NCBI GenBank assembly: GCA_015698045.1 | Contig: BLAL01000006.1 | Coordinates: forward strand, 248,001 to 312,000 | Length of the DNA stretch: 64,000 bases | Origin: Rhizophagus clarus | Taxonomy: Eukaryota; Glomeromycota; Glomeromycetes; Glomerales; Glomeraceae | Direction: 5' to 3' | Part shown: positions 36,581 through 48,597 of the stretch, piece after piece | How positions within the stretch are numbered: the first letter of the stretch is position 1 | Layout: the number at the start of each line of letters is the position of its first letter | Notes under the pieces: generated by a model | The model's input: only the letters and a program-made list of their open reading frames with translations | What the model was told of the DNA's origin: nothing | Database searches by the model: none | Program-made: the position numbers and the translations under genes

Positions 36581-38559
36581 CAGATAAGCTTTTAGTGCGA
36601 TTTTCCTCTATAATAGGAAAAAATGTTGGTCAATCATTTTTATTTTGGCCAGATTTTCACTAAAATTTTCTATTCCACTTTCGATGATGACCCACATGCA
36701 CAGTTGCCGTAGATACAAAAAAAATTGCCTTTTTCATAAAAAAAGCTTCAGTTAGTTTTATATATACATAGCCTTAAGCTTAAGCTTAGCTTAAGCTTTG
36801 CTTTGCTTATGCCTAAGCTTAAGCTTAAGCTTGAGCACATCTTTAGACTAACTTTTTGCAAAACCTCTTCCTGTGCCAGCGAAAATAGCTGTTAGCTTTA
36901 TAATCATAAATTATTTGCACTTTTTAACTTTTTTGCCGATCAATAATAAATTGTTACAAATTATTAAAAATTAGTATCTTTAAAAATTTAATTTTTTTTT
37001 TTAATTTTATTGCAAAAAAAAAAAAAAAAAAATACAATAAAATTTGATGATAAATATGAAGAAATTTTTAAAGATTTAGGAAAAAACGGATAAAAACATT
37101 TTTGTATTAAACGATTTAGAAAAAAAAATCATTTTTTCTTTCATTTTTTAATTGGAATGATTAGGGTAAGGATCCATTCGGGTCAGGTCATCAAAATCAT
37201 GATCTGGATCGGGTGGCTTGTTAACCTGAAAAGAATAATGAAAAAAATAATGTACAAGGCGGTTTATAAAACCGTTTCTTTCTTTTTTATTTAAGAGAAA
37301 AAGAAATAATGAAATGATTAAACCCGTTTTTTTAAAGACTGGATTAGTCTGAGTTGAATAGTAATATGGGACCAGACTAAAAAAATTTGCTTCAATTTTA
37401 TCTGGACATCCGGTTCAGTTCCTAAAAAACATTAAATTTAATTTAACTATTATATTATCAAGACGAATTAAGAAAATGTTAACCGAATGATTTCTTAACT
37501 TTTTTTCTTTAAAACAAGTTAAAAAAAACATAGTAATGAGTTAAAAATGTTAACTACGTTTTTTAAAGAACGAGTTAAAAAAAACGTTGACTATGTTTTT
37601 TTCCTTTTTTTTAAAAAAAAAGTTGAAAAACGTTTCTTTTTTTAAAAAAATGAAGTTAAAAAAAACTTTTCTTTAAACCGATTTGGAAAATGGTAACTAA
37701 AATGAATTAAAAAACGATAACTAACGTTTTTCTAACTTTTTTTAAAAAGTGAAAGTTAAAACGAGTTAAAATATTAACTAAATGTTTTTTAACATTTTTT
37801 TTAATACAAATATACAAATTAAAAAACGTTAATAAATAAACTTTCTTTCAAAAAATGCTAAATAAGCATTTTTTAATAGGTTTTTTTGCCAAAACGAATT
37901 AAAAACATTGATAAATAAAGGCTGTGACCTTTTTTACTAAACGAACTAGAGTAATTTGGGTACAAGTTAGAGTTTCAGTAATTACCGATCGGTTTTAACA
38001 GTTCCAGTTTACGATCGAACTGAAACATTCATCACTGCAGTTTCTATGTCAATTTTACGATTTTTTGAACCGATTTTACCAAATTGATTTGTGATAATAA
38101 AAAATGAGAAAACCGTTTTTTTTTGTCATTTAATAAATTTAATGCTCTGAACGGGTTGGGCCGGTTCGGGTTACCTTGTCAATCTGAACTGAAGAATTTT
38201 TTCAGGTCAGTAACCTGCTCTGATCCGACCCTACCCGTTGGCCCGAAGGTATTCGGGTTACTTCGAATGATTAGATTAATAAAAAAAAACATTGTACAAA
38301 CGTTTCATGACACTTTTTACTAAATTATCACAAAAAAACGTTTTTTAATTTAATTATATATCAAAAAATGCGTTTCTTAATAAAATATCAAAAAAAAAGT
38401 TACAAAAACGTTTTCGCAATGTTAAAACGTCGCGAAACTTTTTTTAATTACGGAAAAAATTTAGTACGTTGATCACTTAAAAATCCGCGGTAAATATACA
38501 TCAAAAAACGTTTTTGCAACATTTATCAGTAAAATATCAAAAAAAACTTGCGAAATGTA
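36581..38559. repeat. degenerate repeat region left of hairpin satellite
   Basis: Contains a TAAGCT/AAGCTT microsatellite (36773-36835), degenerate AACGTTTTTTAA words (37400-37920 and 38330-38560) and GC-richer blocks with GGGTCAGGTCA and CCTGACCC words (37160-37215, 38145-38265). The AACGTTTT stretch recurs beyond the satellite at 40965-41280, so the satellite seems nested in an older repeat. No gene. Confidence 0.6.
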
Positions 38560-40960
38560 GAGTTCCGAACGGGCGGATGGGGTCAGGTAATTGACTTAAC
38601 CTGACCCATGATATTCAAGTCAGGTCATCAAATTCATGACCCGTTTTATATCAAAAAAAAATTGTCAAGATTCAACAATTTTATATATGAAAAAATTTAA
38701 ATAATAAAAAAAAAATGATTTTCTTAATCGTTTTTAATAACAAAAGAAAAAAACGATTTATTAATAGTTTTAATAACAAAAAAAAAGCAACAAAAAAAAA
38801 AATGATTATCTTTATCGTTTTTAATAACAAAAGAAAAAATGATTTGTTAATCGTTTTTAATAACTAAAAGAAACGATTTGTTAATCGTTTTTAATAACAA
38901 AAAAAAAGGATTTTCTTAATCGTTTTTAATAAAAAAAAAGAAACGATTAGCTTAATCATTTTTAATAACAAAAGAAAAAAAACGATTTATTAATAGTTTT
39001 AATAACAAAAAAAAGCGATTTTTTAATAACAAAAATAAAACGATTTTTTTTATCATTTTTAATAATAAAAAAATGATTTTCTTAATCGTTTTTAATAACA
39101 AAAAAAAAAATGATTTTCTTAATCGTTTTTAATAACAAAAGAAAAAAACGATTTATTAATAGTTATAACAAAAAAAAGCGATTTTTTAATAACAAAAATA
39201 AAACGACTTTCTTAATCGTTTTTAATAACAAAAGAAAAAAACGATTTATTAATAGTTATAACAAAAAAAAGCGATTTTTTAATAACAAAAATAAAACGAT
39301 TTTCTTAATCGTTTTTAATAACAAAAGAAAAAAACGATTTAATAATAGTTTTAATAAGAAAAAAGTGATTTTCTTAATCGTTTTAAATAACAAAAAAAAA
39401 ATGATTTATTATTCGTTTTTAATAACAAAAAAGAAACAATTTTCTTAATCGTTTTTAATAATAAAACAAAAAATGATTTTCTTAATCATTTTTAATAATA
39501 AAAAAAAAATGATTTTCTTTATCGTTTTTAATAACAAAAGAAAAAAAGGATTTTCTTAATCATTTTTATTAACAAAAAAAAACAATTTTCTTAATCATTT
39601 TTAATAACAAAAAAAAGCAATTTTTTAATAACAAAAATAAAATGATTTTCTTTATCATTTTTAATAATAAAAAAAGGATTTTCTTAATCGTTTTTAATAA
39701 CAAAAAAGAAACGATTTTCTTAATCGTTTTTAATAACAAAAAAGAAACAATTTTCTTAATCATTTTTAATAACAAAACAAAAAACGATTTTCTTAATCGT
39801 TTTTAATAACAAAACAAAAAACGATTTTCTTAATCGTTTTTAATAACAAAACAAAAAATGATTTTCTTAATCGTTTTTAATAATAAAAAAAAAACAATTT
39901 TCTTTATCGTTTTTAATAACAAAAGAAAAAAAGGATTTTCTTAATCGTTTTTAATAACAAAAAAAAACAATTTTCTTAATCGTTTTTAATAACAAAAAAA
40001 AGCGATTTTTTAATAACAAAAATAAAACGATTTTCTTTATCGTTTTTAATAATAAAAAAAGGCTTTTCTTAATCGTTTTTAATAACAAAACAAAAAACGA
40101 TTTTTTTTATCGTTTTTAATAACAAAAGAAAAAAAGGATTTTCTTAATTGTTTTTAATGACAAAAAAAAGCGATTTTTTAATAACAAAAATAAAACAATT
40201 TTCTTTGTCGTTTTTAATAATAAAAAAAGGATTTTCTTAATCGTTTTTAATAACAAAACAAAAAATGATTTTTTTTATCGTTTTTAATAACAAAAGAAAA
40301 AAAGGATTTTCTTAATTGTTTTTAATAACAAAAAAAAGCGATTTTTTAATAACAAAAATAAAACAATTTTCTTTGTCATTTTTAATAATAAAAAAAGGAT
40401 CTTCTTAATCGTTTTTAATAACAAAAAAGAAATGATTTTCTTAATCGTTTTTAATAACAAAAAAAAATGATTTATTATTCGTTTTTAATAACAAAAAAGA
40501 AACAATTTTCTTAATCGTTTTTAATAACAAAACAAAAAACGATTTTCTCAATCATTTTTAATAATAAAATAAAATGATTTTTTTTATCGTTTTTAATAAC
40601 AAAAGAAAAAAACGATTTCCTTAATCATTTTTAATAACAAAAAAAAAACGATTTTCTTAATCGTTTCTAATAACAAAAAAGAAACAATTTTCTTAATCGT
40701 TTTTAATAACAAAAAAAAAATGATTTATTAATCGTTTTTAATAACAAAAAAAAAAAATTATTAATCGTTTTTATTAATCGTTTTTAGTAATAAAAAACCG
40801 ATTTAGCCAAACTTTAAATATAAAAACGCCGGGACTAATAGTTTCAGCGTTTTTTTTCAGCGTTTTTTGTCAGGTCAACGGGTCGGATCAGGTACCCGAT
40901 TAACACTGACCTGACCCAAGAATTTTGGGTCAACCAGTCGGGTCAGATTCGGAGCTCTAA
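38560..40960. repeat. hairpin satellite bounded by inverted termini
   Basis: The core 38690-40800 has roughly 55 units of 36-42 bp. The typical unit is AACGATTTTCTTAATCGTT followed by TTTAATAACAAAA. Each unit contains an inverted repeat (AACGATT / AATCGTT around 5 nt). Some variants keep pairing by changing both arms (AATGATT / AATCATT). The core is flanked by GGGTCAGG/CCTGACCC-rich blocks, and the outer ends match inverted: AGAGTTCCGAA at 38561 and TTCGGAGCTCT at 40950-40960. This suggests a non-autonomous element whose interior amplified. No convincing target duplication. Confidence 0.72.
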
Positions 40961-40999
40961 CGAAACATTTTTTGAAATTAAATTATATATATCTGATAT

Positions 41000-42110
41000 C
41001 AACAAATGCGCAACGTCTTTTAATATCAAAAAAAAACTGTTTTCACAATGTTTATGCTTTTTATCGCGTTGTTAAAAAACGCGCAATGTTTTTTTTTATT
41101 AAATCCCATATTAAAAAACATTTTCGCAACGTTTTTTATCAAATTATCAAAAAAGCACTACGAAGCGTTTTTTTTGTTAAATTTGTATATGTTAAACTTC
41201 TTTATTAATTATACGTTAAAAAACGTTTCACAACGTTTTTTGACAAATTATAAACGTTGCTAAACATCTTTTATTAAATTATAATTCAAGTCGAGTCAAC
41301 ACGGGTCAGTTCGCAAGTTTGATTTGAGGATCTTATAGTCATGTGTCATTTGAGTCAATTCTGAGTTTATATTAATACTCGACTCAGTTAGCCAGGGTGT
41401 CAATTCATCTACTTTACGACAACCATGCAAAAACGTGGACAACGTTTGAGTGGACCTTCACCATTTAAGATTAACAATTCCATCTTCCTGACTTTTTGAG
41501 TCATGGGAGAGCTTAGAAGAAGATGGAGGAATGAGATGATGATAATGAAAATTTTATTATTTAATTGTTTATTTTTTGGATCAAAGTAAAAAAAATTATA
41601 TGTGAAATATGTGGTTAAATAATATAGACAGATTGTCTGACAAAATCATGTTTATTTTTACACAATAAATGTTTAATAAAATTAATTTTACATACTGTAT
41701 ATTTTACACTTTAAATGTTTATAGATAAATTCAAAATTTCTTAGATTAATTTGGTTATTTTTTGGAGCACAAATGTGAAATTAAAATATACATATATATA
41801 ATATATGGAAATCTAAACTAATCAAAAATAAATAGGGATTAAATATTTACATATAAAGTCTTATCTTAAAGCATTTAAATTATCGATCTAAGTAAACATG
41901 ATTTATCTGTTCAGGTATTACATGCTAAGCATTTATTTAGACAATAATATTATTTAGGTTTACCACCATGCCACACATGTTGTAAGTGATGATAAAAATT
42001 TAGCAATGAAAATTTGCCAAGGACTCAGACCAAGGTTTAACAATAAAAATACCACAATTGATTAACTGTCAATATATTTAAACTAAGCTCACTAACTGTA
42101 CTAAAGAGCC
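41000..42110. other. spacer, mostly unrecognised
   Basis: Up to 41280 it continues the AACGTTTT repeat seen left of the satellite. After that, AT-rich DNA without gene or element signal, up to the second array block. Confidence 0.5.
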
Positions 42111-43940
42111 CTAGTTATTAAATAATTTTTAAATAAGAAAATAGTTAGTTTAATTGATATTTAAATATTATATAAATACGTAATAATAGAATTAAATAAA
42201 TAACTTACCCCCTATATTATTAAATAATTTTTTAAATGAAGAAATTAGTTAGTATATTGTATGTAGATATTATATAAATACGTAATAATAGAATTGAATA
42301 AATAACTTAAACTTACGATCTAAATAAATTACCGAATAGTTTTTAAATAAAGAAATTAGTTAGTTTAAATTATAGTTAAACATTACCGTATATCGCGGGC
42401 CATAGTACCCCGGTATCTTGCAAATTCCTGATGTTTGACCTTGTACCACCATGCCAATAACTCAAACATTTATTATGGATAAAATGTGTTTAAAAGATTG
42501 AATAATAATCAGAAAATTATTTTTGCATAATACCTAGGCAAAACTAGATTCATTAAATAATAAAATTAATAGAAAATAGAACTTTTTTTCGGGTGAAAGA
42601 GGTGGGGATACTATGCATGGGGGTACTGTGGCTCGTTATATGCGGTATATAATATATAATAGAATTAAATAAACAACTTACTCCCTATATTATTAAATAA
42701 TTTTTTAAATAAAGAATTTAGTTAATTTAAAATATATGTAAATATTATATAAATATGTGATAATAAATGACGTATAACTTACGATCTAAAATAAATTAAA
42801 AAATAATTTTTAAATGAAGAAATTAGTTAGTTTAAATTATGTAAATATTATACAAATATGTAATAATAGAATTAAACAAGTAAATATAACTTACGATCTA
42901 AAATAAATTGCCAATAATTTTTAAATAATTAGTTTAAATCATATAAATATTATATAAGTATGTAATAAGAGAATTAAATAATAGCTTACTCCCTATTATT
43001 AAATAATTTTTTAAATAAAAAAATTAGTTAATTTAAATTATATGTAAATAATTTGTAATAATAGAATATGATTTACCAACTAATATAAATCCAAACAATT
43101 TTTAAATGAAGAAATTAGTTAGTTTAAATTATATGTAAATACTGTATTATATGAATATGTAGTAAGTGAATTAAATAATAACTTACTCCCTATATTATAA
43201 ATAATTTTTAAATATAAGAATTAGTTAGCTTAAATTATATATAAATATGTAATAATATAATAAAATAATAATTTTACTTACGATCTAAAATAAATTACCA
43301 ATAATTTTTAAATAAAGAAATTAGTTAGTTTAAATTATATGTAAATATTATATAAATATGTAATAAGAGAATATGACTTACTAACTAAAATAAATTAGCA
43401 CATAATTTTTTAATTGAAGAAATTAGTAATTTATATGTAAATGTTATATAAATATGTAATGATAAAATACGACTTACCAACTAAAATAATTCCCAAATAA
43501 TTTTTAAGTAAAGAACTTAGTTAATTAAATCAATAAATGACAGACATATTGATAACATATAACTTACACCCTGTAGTAAGTAATATTTATTAATTATTAG
43601 TTGCAAATATTATTACAAAAGCATATCCTGACACTTACATTCTAATAATGTATTTAAATAAAGAGTATAATTAGTTTGAATTACATGTAAATATTATACA
43701 ATAAATGTAGTATAATTAAATATTGTAGCTTACCATCTATGATATACATTAAACAGTTATTTAAACAAAGATTTTAGTTATCTGTGTAGAATACTAATGA
43801 AGTAAAAATAAATAGCTGAAAACTTACCAACTATAATATTATCAATGATTAAAGTCGTATAAAATAACAACAAAGTTATTATTTAAATTATAAGATTATA
43901 TAATAGCAGATAGTCCATTAACTTACGAGCTAAACAATTT
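42110..43940 (-). repeat. tandem intron-like array, block 2
   Basis: Sixteen further units with the same minus-strand layout. Donor hexamers lie at 42203, 42311, 42676, 42777, 42889, 42984, 43071, 43181, 43276, 43376, 43472, 43562, 43633, 43728, 43822 and 43921. Spacers (sense) are GGG, ATC, GGA, ATC, ATC, GGA, TTG, GGA, ATC, TTA, TTG, GGT, AAT, ATG, TTG, CTC, all exactly 3 nt. The interval 42311-42676 is enlarged by a MITE. The unit at 42741-42840 is identical over about 100 bp to 36311-36410 in block 1. Units near 43.6-43.9 kb are the most diverged. Confidence 0.88.
42386..42645. mobile_element. MITE in array, TA target site
   Basis: A 260-bp insertion splitting one array unit. The ends are inverted: CCGTATATCGCGGGCCA (left) and CCGCATATAACGAGCCA (right, reverse complement), both followed by AGTACCCC. 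TA lies on both sides. Non-coding. The CCG(T/C)AT start resembles the element at 56212. Confidence 0.75.
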
Positions 43941-46790
43941 AAATTGCATGTGAATATTTATAGAAAGTACAATATTTAAATTATTTACAATAATTTTTGT
44001 TCAATAATTAAGTTTATAATCTATTTTATAATTTACCTTTATATTCCTTGGAATTACTTGAAACTAATTAAATTAATTTGGTTTAAAAATTTTGAATAAT
44101 TCTAACTTTGTATTAAATAATCATGCTATGTACTTTTTATACCTTTATTATCACTGTAAGCCATTACTATATTATTGCATTAAATTACTTCTTAACAGAG
44201 AATTTTTCTTTATTATACACTGTTTTTTTTAGACACGCAATATTTATTGAAAATGCAACTATTTTGATCACAGCCATTTAGCCGCACTGTGATGCAAAAA
44301 ATCATAATAATTACTAAAAGTAGTAGCAGGCGTAACGTTGGCTGATACAATTCTAAATATTATTTTAAGTCAATTTTTTTTTGGATTCCCTAGAAAAGTT
44401 TTTATTAAATCCTAATTTTACCATTAAGGAATCCTTAAGGATATTTCTTTATTATGTTTGTTATTATTTATTTATTTTGTATTTATAATGTTAACTTGTA
44501 TTTATTTCTTTCGTATATCGTTACATATTTCTCTGGTACCAACAAAATATAAATAATAGTTATAATTAACAAAAAAGTGAAAAAAACAATTCGATTGCAA
44601 AAAAAGTTAATATGTGAATAAAAAAAATCTAAAGACAGAACCTATAAATAAAAAAATTAACGTTAGTAAAAGTTCAAGAAAAAATAAATATTTTTCTGGA
44701 TACATACTTTCTATAAAAAAAAAAAAACAAATGATTTTTCAATGAAATTTAATATTTTTAATTCATAACTCTCCAATTAATACCCAGACAATCTAAAATA
44801 AAAAAATATTACTAATAACTCTATTGAGAAAAATAAAAAAGAAAGCAGATAAGAACTTACTATCTCTATTAACTACCTAAGCCTTAGTGTCAGTTTCAAG
44901 CAGATGGATAAAACGATAATGTTATATATAAAGTTTATATTTAATAACTTTTAAAGTACCATTTGTCTGAAAAATACCTAAAAAAAAAGAATAACTAACA
45001 GTTAGTAATGACAATTAAGGTAAAATTTGAAAAAAAATTTTTTTTAACGCTTGTCAAATTTTCACGTCCAAAAAAATTCTAAGAAACTGCTTGTGATTTG
45101 TTCATCATTAAAATAGAAAAATGTTTTTTTTTTTACTTTCCAGTTCAAAAAATAAAATGGCCCAAAAAAAAAATAAGATAAATAGTTAGTAATATTTGTT
45201 AAAAGAAAATAAAAATAATTATTTTACTTTCCAGTTTCTCACGTCCAGAAAGATCTGAGAAATAGCCTAAAAATAAATGCGAACAAAAAATTATTAAAGT
45301 AAAAAAATATGTGTTTATTTTTTGCTTTCTGTTTTCATATAAGCAAAATAACAGTTAATAATAATATTTATTAGATTAAAAATACAAATTTTTTTTTTTT
45401 AGATCATTCCCACATCTGCTGGAACAAGAATACACTAAAAAACGAACGATTAGAAATGTTTTTAAACTGAAATAAGGAGAAAAGATTTTCTTCCTTGCCA
45501 GAAAAACTTTTAGCTTGTTCTTTTTATTTTATCTACATTTTCATGTCCAGAGTGATGTTTTGCTCTTTGGGCTTTTCCCTCGAGAATTTTTTTCGTGAAG
45601 GCGCAGTTGGCATCCGAAAAAGGTTATAGTAACACAAACAAAAAGCACCAATTATATTGGTACGGTTATGTAAAAAGACCTGCAGGATTGCATTGCTGTG
45701 GCACATCCGAAATGTGTGTCAGGTTACGCCGAATATATTTGCTTTTCGCATTTTTTTTTTGTGTGTAATGTTTATCAAAAAAAAACATTTTTTATTACAA
45801 AAATTTTAAGTATTATTATAAAGAAGCACAATTTCACAATTTTATTAAATAAAAGTTCATTTGCATTTTATTCATCATTTTAATTATTATAATATTATAT
45901 TACATGAAATTTATGAAATTTTTATTAAAAAACGCGTTAGTAATACTACAAAAAAAATTATGACTCCACAAATATTATAACTAGTTCCATAAAAATCAAT
46001 ATACATAAACTTTTTAATATTTACGGAACAACATTATTTAAACTTGTTTCTCTTGTTTCTCTCAGCCAAAGTATTTAAAACTCAAATTATAACTTGAAGT
46101 AGAAAACAAAACACGTCCTAGTATTATAAAAAAAAATCCATAACATCATGAAATTAATAGAAATTAATATACAAGCGTCTTATATCTCATATACAATATT
46201 CTTTAAGCATTTTTCACCTGTTTAATATGACCAAATGCCGAAATTATGTTGTGAAATCTCTAAGTAAATTCATAACAAACGCATTTTATATTGTATATAT
46301 TTATAATAATATTTTACACCAAGAGTTCTGCTGTTGGTGAAAATATTTAACTTTATTAAATAATAAAAACTTTTAAAATATTAAAATATATTTTTAAAAC
46401 ATGAAAAAGGGGAGAGAGAGTTGAACGATAATCAAATAATTATGAACTAATCAGATTCCATTTGTTTTGTCTCTATGGTACGGTCAGCTGTAGTGGTTAG
46501 ATCCATCTGTTTATCCGCATTATCCAATCTGCTACTAAAGGAACGGATATGGATAAGTTGTTACAGAAGTATTACAGATATCCAGATATCCAATTTTATC
46601 TATAATACAGATAATATCCGTAAAATCTGTTAAAACTTATATAAAACGGATATTTATTATAACAAAGTTTTGCATTGAAACTGAGATATTTATTTTTTAA
46701 TGTTAACAATTTTTCAATATTAAACGAACAGTCACTGATTAAAAATTTATTGTGATATTTTATTTATTTTTTTTAATAGACTTCTCTGTC
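43941..46790. other. AT-rich region, no gene recognised
   Basis: Many A/T homopolymers. Isolated splice-like pairs occur on the minus strand (AG, GAATATAAAG, GTAAAT near 44035; AG, AGATA, GTAAGT near 44865), perhaps eroded continuation of the arrays. A block of GATATCC/GGATAT words lies at 46500-46660. Nothing else supported. Confidence 0.45.
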
Positions 46791-46799
46791 TATATTACG

Positions 46800-47650
46800 T
46801 AGTATACCTTTAATATCCAGGAGTTTGGCATCTACTAAAATAAAAGAAAAAAAATATTAATACATTTTTTAGAATCAATTAAATAAAACCTACCCATACT
46901 ACCTTCAAGTTTCCAAGGAAATAACTTACTACAGCTAAAATGCCATTTTAGAGAAGCCTACTGTAAATCTACAAAAATCAAAAAAGAAACATTAGCTAGA
47001 TGTTTCTTAAAGATACCCGCCTCAAAGAAACACTTACCCGTCTGAATATCTGTTTCAGAAAAGTTCAAACCTTACAAAATCAAAAAAAAGAAACGTTTAA
47101 ACTTAAAATGTTTCTTAGAGATAATTCTGAAGCCCACCTCAATGAAAAACTTACCTGGAATATTCCACTTAAACCTACAAGAATAAAAAAAAAATGTTAG
47201 TATGTTTCTTAAAGTTAATTTCGAAAATTTTTTATAATAGATAATTCCGAATCTAACTAGCAAAAATAATAGGCTGGAGAAACACACTACGAAGCACATT
47301 TCTGAAACTGTCAAAGTTACACCGTTAATCTAAAAAAGAAGAAAATTGAAACATTAGTAGTTTTTCATTAAAAAAAAACAAAAAAAGAAATTTTACACAC
47401 CTACCTCTACAATTCCAAAGACCCGTCCAATATCCAAGTCCAGAAGTTAACCCTAAAGAAAAAAAAATAAAAGAAGCGTTTAATGACATTCCCAAAACAA
47501 AGAAGAAACAAATTCATACGCCTACTTGCAATTCCAGAGTTCCAGCCCATTATCTAAGTCCTGGAGCCTTCCCTGAAAAAAAAACAGAAAGGAACGTTAG
47601 CAACGTTCCCAAATCAAAAAAAATATTAAATAGTTTACCTCTGTTAACAT
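46800..47650 (-). repeat. tandem intron-exon array, minus orientation
   Basis: Five well-formed exon-like segments with acceptor and donor: 47572-47526 (47 nt, GTAGGC donor), 47452-47405 (48 nt, GTAGGT), 47329-47288 (42 nt, GTGTGT), 47174-47155 (20 nt, GTAAGT) and 47070-47038 (33 nt, GTAAGT). Spacing is about 104-155 bp; less regular ones continue to 46820. The first two are clearly homologous (CTGGACTTGGATATTGGACG against CCAGGACTTAGATAATGGGC). The intervening sequence near 47600 carries GGGAACG...CGTTCC, the intron hairpin of the plus-strand array at 47.9 kb, so the two arrays are inverted relatives. Confidence 0.65.
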
Positions 47651-47889
47651 AGCATATCACGAAGGAATTTTTTAAATAAAAAAAAATAAAAATTTTAGTT
47701 TAAATACCAAAAAAAATTAATGACCAGTTTAAAAAACTGATGTGTATTTTTTTTAGGGTTTTGTTTTTGTCGCACCTGCGACATGTCGCAGGGGCCGCGC
47801 CACGAAATATTATTGGTTCAAATTTTTGTATTCCGATCATGAGACGCACTAAATTTGCGAAATGTAACGCAAATTTTCTTTTTTTTTTA

Positions 47890-48597
47890 TCAGTTCTCGT
47901 TCGTCTTTCTTTATTCCTGGACTATAAAAACGTAAGTTTTTGTTTTTTGTTTTTTTTTCTTTTGATTTAGGAACGCTACTAACGTTCCTCTCTCTCGGCT
48001 TTTTTTTAGAGAGGACGCTTCAACTCGGACCTCAAAATTGGTTATCTTAATCCATTTTTACCAATCGTTATCCGAGTAGGGAGGGTTTCGCCTGAGCTCG
48101 TTTTGTTTCTTTTTTTATTGATTTAGGCGTTTCTTTCTTCTTTTTTAGGCGCGGACTCTTGGATGTCATTGAATATTTCCTTAGACTTCGAAGTCGTGAG
48201 TATGAAGATGTTGTTTATGTTTGTTTGTTTTTCTTTGTTCTAGGAACGCTACTTACGTTCCTTTCTTTCTTCTTTTCTAGGATAGTATTATATTAACTTC
48301 AGCTTGGGCTTCGAAGTTATAAAGTGAGATATCTTTGGGCGTTCCTCTCTTTCTTTTTTTCTTGGGAGGACGCTTCAGCTCGGACTTCGAGTAGAAGGAG
48401 TCACTTTTTTTTGATTTATCGTTTTTTTCTTCTTTTTTAGGTACGAATCTCTTTGATAAGGATATTGAATACTTTCTTGGACTTCGAAATCGTGAGTATG
48501 AAAGGTGTGGTTCGCGTTTACATTGTTTTTCTTTGATTTAGGAACGCTACTCACGTTCCTTTTCTTCTTTTCTAGAGGGTGAACTTTGGATGTTGTA
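47890..48597 (+). repeat. tandem intron-exon array, plus orientation (left part)
   Basis: Repeated units of about 120-150 bp on the plus strand. Exon-like segments 47894-47931, 48149-48195 (47 nt), 48281-48323 (43 nt), 48441-48491 (51 nt) and 48576-48597 (interrupted by Tc1) share a GGA...GACTTCGAARTC core and are followed by GTAAGT or GTGAGT. Introns carry GATTTAGGAACG, seven nt, CGTTCC (a 6-bp stem hairpin) just before a pyrimidine tract and AG. One unit near 48360 has lost its acceptor (CTTGGG). No long open frame results from joining the exons. Confidence 0.7.

Noticed and set aside
39110..39775. Open frames encoding FNNKRKKRF-type or LLLKMIKK-type repeats
   Set aside because: They are translations of the hairpin satellite and have no independent coding evidence.
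38690..40800. Regular short repeats resembling a CRISPR array
   Set aside because: Units are contiguous, AT-only, without unique spacers, and the genome is eukaryotic; it is a satellite.
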